A stretch of DNA of 64,000 bases from Elusimicrobiota bacterium. GTDB taxonomy: Bacteria > Elusimicrobiota > Elusimicrobia > UBA1565. Below, one piece after another: positions 17,694 through 26,388 of the stretch (positions are counted from its first letter, which is position 1; every line of letters starts with the position of its first letter). The translations under genes and the position numbers were made by a program. The notes under the pieces are model-generated. The model saw only the letters and a list, made by a program, of their open reading frames with translations. It was not told the DNA's origin and searched no databases. The stretch spans positions 186,001 through 250,000 of the forward strand of contig JBAZVI010000006.1 in the NCBI GenBank assembly GCA_041660925.1, read 5' to 3'.

Positions 17694-18886
17694 AGAACCT
17701 CGAGCAGCGCGAAGTTCAGGTATTCGGTCTCCGGCATGGAGAGGAGCACCGGGTGATCCCCCCCCTGTCCGCGCAGGGCGATGAGCCGGCAGGGCCGCGC
17801 GGCCTTGGCGGCGGCTCCGCGCAGCATCTCCAGGAAGAACTCGCGCGTGACGTGGTGCGAGCAGGTGCTCGTCGCGAGCAGCCCGCCCGACGAGAGGCAC
17901 TTGAGCGCCGCGGCGTTGAGCCGGGTGTAGGCGCGCAGGGCGGAGGACAGATGCTTGCGCGAGCGCACGAAGCTCGGAGGGTCGACGAGGACGACGTCGG
18001 GCTTCAGCGCCTGTCCTCCGATGGCGAAGTTCGCGAGCACCCCCTCCGCGTCCCCCTCGTCGAACGAGCAGGTCCCTTCGAGGCCGTTGAGCGCCGCGTT
18101 CTCGCGGGCGAGCTCGATGGCCGGACCCGAGCTGTCGAGGCCGAGGACCTTCTTCGCCCCCGCGCGGGCCGCGCTCAGCGCGAACGCCCCGGTGAAGCAG
18201 TGCAGGTCGAGCACGACCCGGTCCTTGAGGTACGGGGAGAGGAAGAGCCGGTTCTCCCGCTGGTCGAAGTAGAAGCCGGTCTTCTGAGAGGACCCGCTGA
18301 GGGTCACCGCGTACTTGAGCCCGTCCGCTTCGATGACGGTCTTCTCGGGGACCTCTCCGGCGACGACGCGGACCTCGGCCTTGAGGCCTTCGAGAGCGCG
18401 GGACGGATGGTCGTTCTTGAGCAGGATCCCTTTCGGGTGCAGCAGCCCCTCGAGGGCCTCGAGGACCTGCGGCAGGCAGCGGTCCATCCCGGCCGAGAGC
18501 ACCTGCAGCACGAGATACTCGCCGAACTTGTCGGCCACGAGGCCCGGCAGCCCGTCCGACTCCCCGAAGCAGAGCCGGAAGGACTCCCCGCCGGGCATGA
18601 GCCGGCGGCGCAGGGCCAGGGCGCGCTCGAGCCGCCCGCGGAAGAAGTCGGCGTCGAAGGCCTCCTCGCGCCGGGTCAGGAAGCGGAAGGCGATGAGGCT
18701 GTGCGGGTTGTAGAAGCCGCGACCGAGCCGGCGGCCTCCCGCGGTGACGAGCTCGGCTTCGACGCCGGGTTCGGTCTTCGGCACCGCCTGGAGCTCGTTG
18801 GAGAACACCCAGAGGTGTCCGCCGAAGATCCGGTCCTCCTCGCGCGGCTTGAGCTTGAGCGTGAGCGGCTGGGCTTCGGCGTTCAT
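17690..18886 (-). CDS. Class I rRNA methyltransferase, RlmI-like (PUA plus methyltransferase)
   Basis: 398 residues. An N-terminal PUA-like domain (LKLKPREEDRIFGGHLWVFS) is followed by a central RNA-binding part and a Rossmann methyltransferase. The SAM loop is VLDLHCFTGAFALSA and the catalytic motif is LVDPPSF, with a later Cys in TCSHHV as in m5C-type enzymes of the RlmI/RlmO family. The family methylates cytosine 1962 of 23S rRNA in E. coli; the exact position here is inference. Its stop overlaps the TTG start of the helicase, so the two are translationally coupled. The start at 18886 is supported by GGGAGGACGTCC upstream. Confidence 0.88.
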   Translation of the reverse strand: MNAEAQPLTLKLKPREEDRIFGGHLWVFSNELQAVPKTEPGVEAELVTAGGRRLGRGFYNPHSLIAFRFLTRREEAFDADFFRGRLERALALRRRLMPGGESFRLCFGESDGLPGLVADKFGEYLVLQVLSAGMDRCLPQVLEALEGLLHPKGILLKNDHPSRALEGLKAEVRVVAGEVPEKTVIEADGLKYAVTLSGSSQKTGFYFDQRENRLFLSPYLKDRVVLDLHCFTGAFALSAARAGAKKVLGLDSSGPAIELARENAALNGLEGTCSFDEGDAEGVLANFAIGGQALKPDVVLVDPPSFVRSRKHLSSALRAYTRLNAAALKCLSSGGLLATSTCSHHVTREFFLEMLRGAAAKAARPCRLIALRGQGGDHPVLLSMPETEYLNFALLEVL

Positions 18887-18938
18887 GGACGTCCTCCCCG
18901 ATGGGTGCTGGCGCGGCTGCGACCGACGAGTTCCCTTC

Positions 18939-20249
18939 TCAAATCAGGCCGCCGCGGCGCAGAACGGCGTCGGAGGCGCGCTCGCGCGCCCGCAGGTCGA
19001 AGCAGGCCGCCAGCGCGCGCTCTGAGAGACGGCTCCGGAGCTCCGGGTCCCGGGCGAGGCTCTCCTGGAGGGGCGCGCCGGAGCGCCAGGTCTCGAAGGA
19101 GCAGCGCTGGACGATCGCGTAGGCCTCGGTACGGGCCAGTCCCTTCTCCACGAGGGCGAGGAGGACCTTCTGGCTGAAGGCGAGACCGCGCGAGGACTCG
19201 AGGTTCGCGCGCATGCGCTCGGGATGGACCACGAGGCCCTCGAGGACGCGCGCGAAGCGGTGGAGCATGAAGTCGAGCAGGAGCAGCGCGTCGACGAGGG
19301 CGACGCGCTCGACCGAGGAATGGCTGATGTCGCGCTCATGCCAGAGCGCGCAGTCCTCGAGGATGGACGCGTGGTAGCCGCGCAGCAGGCGCGCGCAGCC
19401 GCAGATGTTCTCGCTCAGGACGGGGTTGCGCTTGTGCGGCATGGCCGAGGAGCCCTTCTGTCCGCGGCCGAACGGCTCCTCCGCCTCGAGGACCTCCGTG
19501 CGCTGGAGGTGGCGGACCTCGACGGCGAAGCGCTCGAGCGCGCAGCCGGCGAGCACGAGGGCGTGGGAGAACTCCGCGTGGCGGTCGCGGGGGACGACCT
19601 GGGTCGCGGCCGTCTCGGGGAGCAGCCCGAGGCGGCGGCAGACGCGCGCCTCGAGGGACGGCGGCAGCTGGGTGTACATCCCGACCGCTCCGGAGAGCTT
19701 CCCGTAGGAGACCGCGCGGCGCGCGGCGCGCAGACGCTCGACGCAGCGGCGCAGCTCGGCGTGCCAGCCGGCGAGCTTGAAGCCGAAGGTGATGGGCTCG
19801 GCGTGCACCCCGTGCGTGCGCCCCGCCATCCAGGTGCGGCGATGACGGCGGGCCAGCTTCGCGACCGCCCGGCGGCAGCGCTCGAGGCCCTCGAGGAGGA
19901 GGTCCGCCGAGTCCTGGAGCTGAAGGGCCAGGGCGGTGTCGAGGACGTCGGAAGAGGTGAGGCCGTAGTGGAGATAGCGCGCGACGGCCGGCGCCCGCCC
20001 GCGAAGGCGCGCGCTCACGGTCTCGATCATGGCGACGACGTCGTGCGCGCTGCGGCGCTCGCGGCGCAGGACCTCGGCCTCGAGCGGGCGCTCGAGCGCG
20101 CGGCGCAGGACGCGCAGCTGCGCGGCGGGGATGCGCTTCTCCGGCGCGAGGGCTTCCAGGAGGGCCGTCTCGACGTCCATCATGCGGCGCAGGCGCGCTT
20201 CGGGCGTCCACAGCGCCGACATCTCCGGCCGGGTGTAGCGGTCGATCAT
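18939..20249 (-). CDS. purB: Adenylosuccinate lyase
   Basis: 436 residues from the ATG at 20249, preceded by TAGGAGGAACGCC. The fumarase/aspartase superfamily signature appears as GSSAMPHKRNP, with the N-terminal MIDRYTRPEM typical of the short bacterial PurB branch and TSSDVLDTA for the active-site loop. It catalyses two steps of purine synthesis: release of fumarate from SAICAR and from adenylosuccinate. It is cytoplasmic and expected to be a homotetramer. The gene is separated from the methyltransferase by about 50 bases and from the transporter upstream by a large repeat element, so it likely has its own promoter inside or near that element. Confidence 0.95.
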   Translation of the reverse strand: MIDRYTRPEMSALWTPEARLRRMMDVETALLEALAPEKRIPAAQLRVLRRALERPLEAEVLRRERRSAHDVVAMIETVSARLRGRAPAVARYLHYGLTSSDVLDTALALQLQDSADLLLEGLERCRRAVAKLARRHRRTWMAGRTHGVHAEPITFGFKLAGWHAELRRCVERLRAARRAVSYGKLSGAVGMYTQLPPSLEARVCRRLGLLPETAATQVVPRDRHAEFSHALVLAGCALERFAVEVRHLQRTEVLEAEEPFGRGQKGSSAMPHKRNPVLSENICGCARLLRGYHASILEDCALWHERDISHSSVERVALVDALLLLDFMLHRFARVLEGLVVHPERMRANLESSRGLAFSQKVLLALVEKGLARTEAYAIVQRCSFETWRSGAPLQESLARDPELRSRLSERALAACFDLRARERASDAVLRRGGLI

Positions 20250-20261
20250 GGCGTTCCTCCT

Positions 20262-20530
20262 AAGAGTGCCTAAAATAATTCCCGCAGACCTGGGCGGGAT
20301 GGATTTCGGCTTGCCGGCAAGGCGCGACGGAGCGAGGATAGCGTGCGCTATCTGAGCGACGAGCAACGCCGCCGGCGACCGAAAGCCGCCCGCCCTTCGG
20401 GAGGCCCGATTCCGGCCGATCTCTTCGTTGCTCCTCGCTTACATAGCTCACGCTATGCGCGCTCGTCGCGCCTCGACCTCGTCTCAGACTCGGGCCTCCC
20501 AGGCCTGCGGGAATTATTGTAGGCACTCTA
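20262..20530. mobile_element. TIR element E1 (stop-codon-linked palindromic repeat)
   Basis: A 269-bp intergenic element with about 32-bp terminal inverted repeats: left AGAGTGCCTAAAATAATTCC, right nearly the same in reverse complement. The right end contributes the TAG stop of the MFS gene. Inside is a hairpin-rich core beginning CAAGGCGCGACGG and GAGCGAGGATAGC. No open frame encodes a transposase. Confidence 0.72.
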
Positions 20531-21760
20531 GGCTTCCTGCGGGGCGGGCTCGGCGGCCAAGGCCGCCGGGGCGCCCTCCTCCTCGGGGGTCAGGCGCCGG
20601 CGCACCGCGAGGAAGCCCGCCCCCGCGACGAGCCCGAGCGCGGCGACGCAGAGCCAGGGGGCGGCGGGCCAGCGCGGGCTCAGCGCCTGCTGCAGCGCGC
20701 CGCCCAGGAGCGGGCCGACGGCCCAGCCCAGGCACTCCATCAGGCCGCTGAAGCCGAGATAGCGTCCCCGCTCGCGCGCGGGGGCGAGGTTGGCCGAGAG
20801 GGCCTGCAGCGCCGGGGAGGTCGTGACCTCCGCGACGGAGACGAGGAGGATGGAGGCGGCGAAAGCGGCGAACCCGCCGGCGAAGCCCGCCGAGGCGTAG
20901 CCCAGGGCGTAGAGGACGCAGCCGGAGGCGAGCGCGATGCTCAGGCGCCCGCGTCCGATGAGCCGCGCGGCCGGCCACTGTGCGAGCACGACGATCAGCC
21001 CGTTGAGCGAGTAGAGGAGTCCGACGCGCCGTTCGTCGAGGCCGCCGTAGCGGGCCGCGTGCATCGAGAGCGGGGCGATGAGCTGGGCCATGACCACGGC
21101 GATGAGGAAGGCGCAGACGGTGAAGAAGAGGTAGCGGCGGTCCCGCGCCGGGGCGAGGAGTCCGGCAGGGGAGAAGGTCGCGCCCGGCTTCGGCTCCTCG
21201 GAGGCCCCCAGCGAGAGTCTCACCGCGACGGCGCAGAAGGCGAAGACGAAAGAGGTCGCCAGGAACATGGCCTGATACGAGACCGCGGCCAGCGCGCCGC
21301 CGAGCGCGGGGCCGAGCGCCCAGCCGAGGTTCCCGGCCATGCGGAGCCAGCCGTAGGCCTCGACCCGCTCGCGCGAAGGACGGTTGTCCGCGACCCAGCT
21401 GCGCACCGCGGAGGGAAAGGTGTTCCCGACGAGGCCGGAGAGCGCGTGGAGGGCGAGGAGGGCCGTCACGGGCAGCGCGAGGGCGAGCGCGGCGGCCAGC
21501 GCCGCGGAGAGGACCGCGCGCAGGGAGAGCGACCAGAGCATGACCCGGACCCGTCCGTAGCCGTCGGAGATCGAGCCGCCCCAGGCGAAGCCCGCCGCCG
21601 CGGCGAGCATGCTCAGGGCCATGATGACTCCGACCTCGCCGGGGCGCAGGCCCCGCACGCGGGTCAGGTAGAGGGCGAAGAACGGGAACGAGAGGGCGTG
21701 GCCGGCGACGAGCGCGGCCTGGCAGAGGCAGAGGAGGCGGAGCGGTCTCTGGTCCCTCAA
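20528..21760 (-). CDS. MFS transporter
   Basis: 410 residues with a TTG start at 21760 that overlaps the pyrE stop as TTGA; no ATG lies in a better place. Twelve hydrophobic segments can be followed. The loop between helices 2 and 3 carries a GGSISDGYGRVRVM motif, the classic MFS signature, and a weaker copy occurs in the second half (RLIGRGRLSI). The closest described group by pattern is the multidrug/sugar efflux type, but the substrate cannot be read. It ends the seven-gene run, and its stop codon TAG is part of repeat element E1. Confidence 0.88.
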   Translation of the reverse strand: MRDQRPLRLLCLCQAALVAGHALSFPFFALYLTRVRGLRPGEVGVIMALSMLAAAAGFAWGGSISDGYGRVRVMLWSLSLRAVLSAALAAALALALPVTALLALHALSGLVGNTFPSAVRSWVADNRPSRERVEAYGWLRMAGNLGWALGPALGGALAAVSYQAMFLATSFVFAFCAVAVRLSLGASEEPKPGATFSPAGLLAPARDRRYLFFTVCAFLIAVVMAQLIAPLSMHAARYGGLDERRVGLLYSLNGLIVVLAQWPAARLIGRGRLSIALASGCVLYALGYASAGFAGGFAAFAASILLVSVAEVTTSPALQALSANLAPARERGRYLGFSGLMECLGWAVGPLLGGALQQALSPRWPAAPWLCVAALGLVAGAGFLAVRRRLTPEEEGAPAALAAEPAPQEA

Positions 21761-22350
21761 GGAGTCCCGAGGTCGTCGAGGATGTCCAGCGCCCCGCGCC
21801 GGGAGAACGGCACCCGCCGCGCGCAGAGCTCGCAGGTGTCGGGCGGCATCACCTGCACCGGATAGGTCACGAGCGCCCGCACCGGGACGCCGAGCGGCAG
21901 GGCCGCGGTGGAGCGGTCGAGGATGGCGGCGATGCCCACCACCTTCCCGCCGTAGGCGCGCACGAGCTCGACGACCGCCCCGGCCAGGTGCCCGGTCGCG
22001 AGGACGTCCTCGACGACCAGCACGCGCTCTCCCGGAGTGATCTTGAACTCGCGGCGCAGGAGCATCTCCCCGTTCACGCGCTCGGCGAAGATGGAGCGGC
22101 AGCGGCGCAGGCGCGCGATCTCCTGTCCCGCGACGACCCCGCCCACGGCGGGGGCGAGCACGACGTCGACGGGAGAGGGGAAGCGCGCGCTCATGGCCCG
22201 CGCGATGCGCTGGGCGATGTAGGGATACTGCATCACCGACGCGGTCTGGATGAAGATGGGGCTGTGCAGGCCGGAGGGCAGACGGAAGTGCCCCTCCTCG
22301 ATGGCGCCGTGCTCCTGCAGGAGTCCGAGGACGTCGAGCTTGTTCATCAT
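21757..22350 (-). CDS. pyrE: Orotate phosphoribosyltransferase
   Basis: 197 residues from the first of two adjacent ATGs (22350/22347), after GGAAGGAACG. The PRPP-binding motif is VLVVEDVLATGHLAGAV, and the substrate region begins HFRLPSGLHSPIFI, as in the PyrE branch shared by archaea and many bacteria. A Cys-rich C-terminal segment (PDTCELCARRV) resembles that branch. It converts orotate and PRPP to OMP in pyrimidine synthesis. It overlaps both neighbours, so its expression is tied to the AsmA-like gene and the transporter. Confidence 0.93.
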   Translation of the reverse strand: MMNKLDVLGLLQEHGAIEEGHFRLPSGLHSPIFIQTASVMQYPYIAQRIARAMSARFPSPVDVVLAPAVGGVVAGQEIARLRRCRSIFAERVNGEMLLRREFKITPGERVLVVEDVLATGHLAGAVVELVRAYGGKVVGIAAILDRSTAALPLGVPVRALVTYPVQVMPPDTCELCARRVPFSRRGALDILDDLGTP

Positions 22351-24584
22351 CGTTCCTTCCCCTCCCCGCAGAGCCCACCGGCAAGGGGGTCCAGGGGAGC
22401 GATGCGCTTCATCCCGAGCGCGAGGGCGTCCTCGATGTCCGAGCTGCCCATCTTGCGCAGGGTGATGTTCGCGGACGGCTTGTTGAGGTCGTCGGAGAGC
22501 TGGAGTTCGATGGAGGGGCGTCCCGTGGTGTCGACGAGCCGGTCGGGGAGCTGGCCGCGCGACTTGGTCAGGCGCATGAGCACCTTGGCGGCGATGCGCT
22601 CCTTCGAGAAGTCGACGTCCCCGTCCGAGTAGCCGACGAACTGCGGGCCGTCGACGTTGAGGAGGTGGACGTCCACCGCCCCGTCGCGCGCGGAGAAGTC
22701 GCCGAAGACGCGGTTGAAGTCCAGGGTCTTCGGCGTGGCCGTGTCGAGGCTCATGACGGCTTTGGCGTTCATCTCGTGCATGTAGGTGAAGGGCAGGAGG
22801 AGGACGTTGAGCACCCGATGGGCTTCGCGCACCGACTGCACGTTGGTGACGCGTCCGGGCCCGAAGGCGGCGCGGAAGCGGCCGTTGACGTGCCGGAGGC
22901 CGCGCTGGATGTCCTTGAGATCGAGGAGGAGCTCGAGGTTCTGGGTGTCGAAGTTCGGGCTGACGGCGTTGGCGACGCGGATGCGGCCGCGGAGGTCCGG
23001 GAAACGCCGGGGGATGGCGTGCTTGAAGACCCGCGCCCAGGGACCCGAGGACGGCGCGCTGCCGGAGACGGCGTGCTGGAGTGCGATGCTCTTCTCGATG
23101 CCCGCGTAGAGCTCGTCGGTGCGCAGGCGGTCGATCGTCGCGTCGAAGACCACCTCCCGCGGGCTCGTCAGGCGCCGGACGCAGCCGACGGCCTTCGCGC
23201 GCGCGTTCCTCCAGGTGGCCTGAAGCTCGCGGATGTCCAGGTCCCCGTCGCGGATGCGCGCGGCCACGCGGACGTCGGAGAACTCGTTGCCCAGCCCGAC
23301 GTAGCTCCCCCCCCGCACGACGAGTTCGAGGTCGCGCATCTCGCGCGCGCCCTTCAGCGAGAGGTCCACGCGCGCGATGGCCTGGCCGCTCGAGATGCGA
23401 AGGCCGAACTCGCGGAGATCGAGCGCGAGGGCGCTCACGGAGGGAGAGGAGACGGCTCCGGAGAAGCTCACGCTCCCGCTCAGCGTCCCGCGCGGGGCTT
23501 TCGCGGCCCACGGCCTCCAGCAGGCCGCCGCGCGCGAGAGCTCGAGCCCGCGCATGGAGACGGTCGCCTTGCCCGAGCCGAGCCCCTCGAAGCGTCCGCG
23601 CACGAAGAGGCGGCCGAAGCCCAGGTCGCCCTCGAGCTGCTCGAGGACGTAGGGGCGCTCGAAGACGGGCAGCGGGGAAGCCGGGGCCGAGAGCTTCAGA
23701 CGCAGCGCCCCGCCCGGCAGGGAGAGTCCGGGGGGCACGGGAAGCATCGCGGAGAGCCAGGCGCTGTCGATGGGCGGGAGCTTGGCGCGCAGCTCGAGGC
23801 GCGGCGCGTCGAGGTCCCGCAGGGAGCCGGAGAGCTCGAGCGTCCTCCCCCCCGCCTTCACGAGGATCCGCTTGGCCGCGACGTAGGCCTCCGGACGACT
23901 CAGGCCGGCCAGGGAGACCACGCCGGAGAAGGAGACGTCGGCGTCGATGCGGCGTCCCCCCGCGACGCTGGCGCTGCGGAAGTCGGCCTCGACGGGGAAC
24001 GGTTTCTGGGAGCTCACGTCGTCGAGCGCGGCGCGCAGGGCCTCGATGCGGTAGCTTCGCCCGCGCGCGAGGTCGCGGACGCGGAGCTCCCCGTCCTCGA
24101 TGCGGAGCTCGTCGGCGGACTGCAGCGGCGGCAGCGCGAGCAGGCCCCTCGGCGGGGCCGGCCGATGCAGAAGACCCTCGATGTTCCAGGTCCCGTCCGC
24201 GCGGCGGACGAGCTCGATGCGGGGGCTCACGAGCTGCACGGAGGAGAGCTCCAGGCGCCCGTGCAGGAGGGCCCCGACCTTGTAGCCGATGAGGAGCGCC
24301 TCGCTGGACAGGAGGGTCTCTCCCGGGAAGGCGGGGTCCTCGGAGACGACGAGGCCGTCGACGCGGATGCCGCGCTGCAGGACCACCGAGACCCGTCGGA
24401 TGTGCACGGGCCGCTGGAAGGTCTGCTGGAGCTGGGCGGTGATGACCGACTGCAGCCACTCCGGAGTGACGTAGCGCTGGAGCAGATAGAAGCCCGTGCC
24501 GGCGGCGAGGAGCGCCAGGAAGATGCCGGAACCGATGACGCGCAGAAGGATGCGCGCGGCGCGCGAGCGCGGGGGGTGCAGCAT
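22347..24584 (-). CDS. AsmA-family inner-membrane protein
   Basis: 745 residues. One N-terminal transmembrane helix (LLRVIGSGIFLALLAAGTGF) is followed by a long beta-rich periplasmic region. The first part has the AsmA pattern: LQQTFQRPVHIRRVSV, then repeated amphipathic strands with ISS/VQL turns. AsmA-like proteins are thought to bridge the envelope and move lipids to the outer membrane. The length is intermediate between AsmA and YhdP. A TACAAT box ends eight bases before the ATG and there is no Shine-Dalgarno, so an internal start of a leaderless message is possible, despite the short gap to the gene upstream. Confidence 0.82.
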   Translation of the reverse strand: MLHPPRSRAARILLRVIGSGIFLALLAAGTGFYLLQRYVTPEWLQSVITAQLQQTFQRPVHIRRVSVVLQRGIRVDGLVVSEDPAFPGETLLSSEALLIGYKVGALLHGRLELSSVQLVSPRIELVRRADGTWNIEGLLHRPAPPRGLLALPPLQSADELRIEDGELRVRDLARGRSYRIEALRAALDDVSSQKPFPVEADFRSASVAGGRRIDADVSFSGVVSLAGLSRPEAYVAAKRILVKAGGRTLELSGSLRDLDAPRLELRAKLPPIDSAWLSAMLPVPPGLSLPGGALRLKLSAPASPLPVFERPYVLEQLEGDLGFGRLFVRGRFEGLGSGKATVSMRGLELSRAAACWRPWAAKAPRGTLSGSVSFSGAVSSPSVSALALDLREFGLRISSGQAIARVDLSLKGAREMRDLELVVRGGSYVGLGNEFSDVRVAARIRDGDLDIRELQATWRNARAKAVGCVRRLTSPREVVFDATIDRLRTDELYAGIEKSIALQHAVSGSAPSSGPWARVFKHAIPRRFPDLRGRIRVANAVSPNFDTQNLELLLDLKDIQRGLRHVNGRFRAAFGPGRVTNVQSVREAHRVLNVLLLPFTYMHEMNAKAVMSLDTATPKTLDFNRVFGDFSARDGAVDVHLLNVDGPQFVGYSDGDVDFSKERIAAKVLMRLTKSRGQLPDRLVDTTGRPSIELQLSDDLNKPSANITLRKMGSSDIEDALALGMKRIAPLDPLAGGLCGEGKER

Positions 24585-24605
24585 ACGCGCGTATTGTATC
24601 TTTTC

Positions 24606-25205
24606 CTAAAAGCCCGGAGCGCCCCGGGACAGGAGCAGGAAGACGGTCCCGGCGGGGAGGAAGGAGAGCCAGAGGTTGTCGTCGACGGGGACGGGAAGGA
24701 GCTCCACGAGGGCCGCGACCGCCGCCGCCGCGGGGAGCGCCGGTCCGCGCAGCCCCGCCGCGGCGCAGGAGAGCAGGCAGGCGGCGAAGCAGGCGAGGGT
24801 GCCCTCGAGCGTCTTGCCGCTGCGCAGGCGCGTGCGTCCGAAGCGGCGCCCGACGAGCGCCGCGGCGGCGTCGCCGAAGGCGAGGCAGCAGAGACCCGCC
24901 GTCACGGCCTCCGGACGAGCCCCCCAGCACAGCACGCTGAGCCAGCAGCCCAGAGAGGTCCAGAAGACGCCGCTGACCTGCGCGGACTCCTTCTCGCGGT
25001 GGATGCCCCCGAAGACGCGCATGAGCGCCTCGTTGAGGCCGGGCCGCGCGAGACGGGCGAGCTCGAGTCCGCCCTCGACGAGGATCCAGAGCCCGAGCAG
25101 GACGAGCGTCGTCCCCCGGCCCAGAAGGAGGAAGGCCGCGAGGTAGACGAGACTGAGGAAGTGGAAGATCTTGCGCAGCAGCTCGCGGCGCAGCTCGGGC
25201 GTCAT
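24606..25205 (-). CDS. Dolichol/phytol-kinase-like membrane protein
   Basis: 199 residues from the ATG at 25205, overlapping the stop of the M50-like gene (ATGA). About six hydrophobic helices are present. The motif LAFGDAAAALVGRRFGR followed by SGKTLEGT is that of the CTP-dependent polyprenol/phosphatidate family (SEC59/VTE5-like); the N-terminal RKIFHFLSLVYLA is also typical. The enzyme would phosphorylate a polyprenol or a similar lipid alcohol with CTP. It sits in an operon with an AsmA-like protein, which fits envelope lipid handling. Confidence 0.8.
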   Translation of the reverse strand: MTPELRRELLRKIFHFLSLVYLAAFLLLGRGTTLVLLGLWILVEGGLELARLARPGLNEALMRVFGGIHREKESAQVSGVFWTSLGCWLSVLCWGARPEAVTAGLCCLAFGDAAAALVGRRFGRTRLRSGKTLEGTLACFAACLLSCAAAGLRGPALPAAAAVAALVELLPVPVDDNLWLSFLPAGTVFLLLSRGAPGF

Positions 25206-25927
25206 CGCGCGGCGCTCCTCAGGACGCGGACGAGCGCTTCCCCTCCCGACGCGAGCAGGCGCCAGAACGAGGCCGCCCACCCGGCGGCCCGCGCGAGCTC
25301 GCCGCCGAAGGACACCGTGCGCGGGAAGAGGCAGGTCAGGGCCGCCAGCAGCAGCAGGCCGTTGAGCAGGAGGATCAGCGAGAGCGAGAGCGTCGTTCCG
25401 GCCTCCTCGAGGTCGCCCTGGCGCGTGACCCACAGGGACTCCGCCGTATGCATGAGGTGGAAGGAGAGCGCCGCGCCCATGAGCGCCAGGAAGGCCTCGC
25501 GCGCGTGCGGGGGCGGCCCGGACCACAGCAGCAGGCGGTAGACCAGGACCGAGAGGAGCGCGTAGAGCGGCACCCAGTAGGGCGCCAGGGCGACGAAGGG
25601 ACTCGAGTGGGAGAGGTCGACGTGCCCGCTCTCGCCCTTCACGGAGATGGCGAACACCTTCCCGCCCCCCATCCAGGCCGCGAGGGCGTGCGTGGTCTCG
25701 TGCGCCAGGACGTAGAGGGGCCTCAGCCGCGCGACGTTCGCCGCGTAGAGGACCGCGTAGCCGACGAAGCCGGCGAGGAACCACGCGGAGGCGCCGGGCC
25801 GGGCGGCGAGCCGCGCGAAGGCGGCGCAGGCGGCGAAGAGGACGGCGAGGGAGAAGGGAGCGAGGAGGAGTCCGAGGGACGCTCGGGCGAGGGAGGCGGC
25901 GGAGGAGAGCCGCTTCCCGCGCTTCAC
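25202..25927 (-). CDS. Membrane metalloprotease-like protein (HETTH)
   Basis: 241 residues with a GTG start at 25927, which overlaps the previous stop as GTGA. Several transmembrane helices flank an HExxH motif, VLAHETTHALAAWMGG, near residue 76. The placement of the zinc motif inside a hydrophobic segment resembles M50 site-2 proteases, but I do not see a clear LDG motif for the third ligand. It could be a diverged intramembrane protease or a related conserved membrane protein. It lies in the seven-gene run next to a small single-span protein whose gene overlaps it. Confidence 0.65.
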   Translation of the reverse strand: MKRGKRLSSAASLARASLGLLLAPFSLAVLFAACAAFARLAARPGASAWFLAGFVGYAVLYAANVARLRPLYVLAHETTHALAAWMGGGKVFAISVKGESGHVDLSHSSPFVALAPYWVPLYALLSVLVYRLLLWSGPPPHAREAFLALMGAALSFHLMHTAESLWVTRQGDLEEAGTTLSLSLILLLNGLLLLAALTCLFPRTVSFGGELARAAGWAASFWRLLASGGEALVRVLRSAAR

Positions 25928-26388
25928 TCGAGCATGTAGTCTTCGAAGGGGATCTTGCGGGCGCGGAGCTCGGCGACCCAGAGCGCCTTCGCTTCGGCCA
26001 TGCGCGCGCGCGAGCGCGTCACCCAGCGGCTCTCGGGCGGGGAGAAGAGCTCGACGGCGGTCTTGTACCAGTGGTAGGCGAGCTTGCTCGAGCTCTCGAG
26101 GACGGCCTCGTCGGCGCGGAAGCGCTCGAGCTCGAGGCGCTGCCGGTACTCGGGCTCGCCCATGCGCCCGGCCGCCTTCTCGGCGTCGAGCCCGGCCTTC
26201 GCGCGCGCGAACTCCGACTCGCAGAAGGCCTTCTTCAGCTCGGGGCGGGCGTTCCACTCCATGTACTTCTCGCCCTCGAGCCAGGCGGAGCGGGCGCGCA
26301 GAGCGAGGTCCGCGCAGACCATCGCGTAGACGGCGGCGGCGGCCGCCGCGGCGAGCAGGAGGCGTCGGAGGAGGGGCGAGTTCGGCAC
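25924..26388 (-). CDS. Single-span membrane protein of unknown function
   Basis: 154 residues from a GTG at 26388, directly abutting the stop of the response-regulator gene. One N-terminal hydrophobic helix (LLLAAAAAAAVYAMVCADLAL) precedes a highly charged helical domain rich in Ala, Glu, Arg and Lys. No family was recognised. The location between a response regulator and an HETTH protease suggests a small membrane partner of one of them, which is only positional inference. Confidence 0.72.
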   Translation of the reverse strand: MPNSPLLRRLLLAAAAAAAVYAMVCADLALRARSAWLEGEKYMEWNARPELKKAFCESEFARAKAGLDAEKAAGRMGEPEYRQRLELERFRADEAVLESSSKLAYHWYKTAVELFSPPESRWVTRSRARMAEAKALWVAELRARKIPFEDYMLE

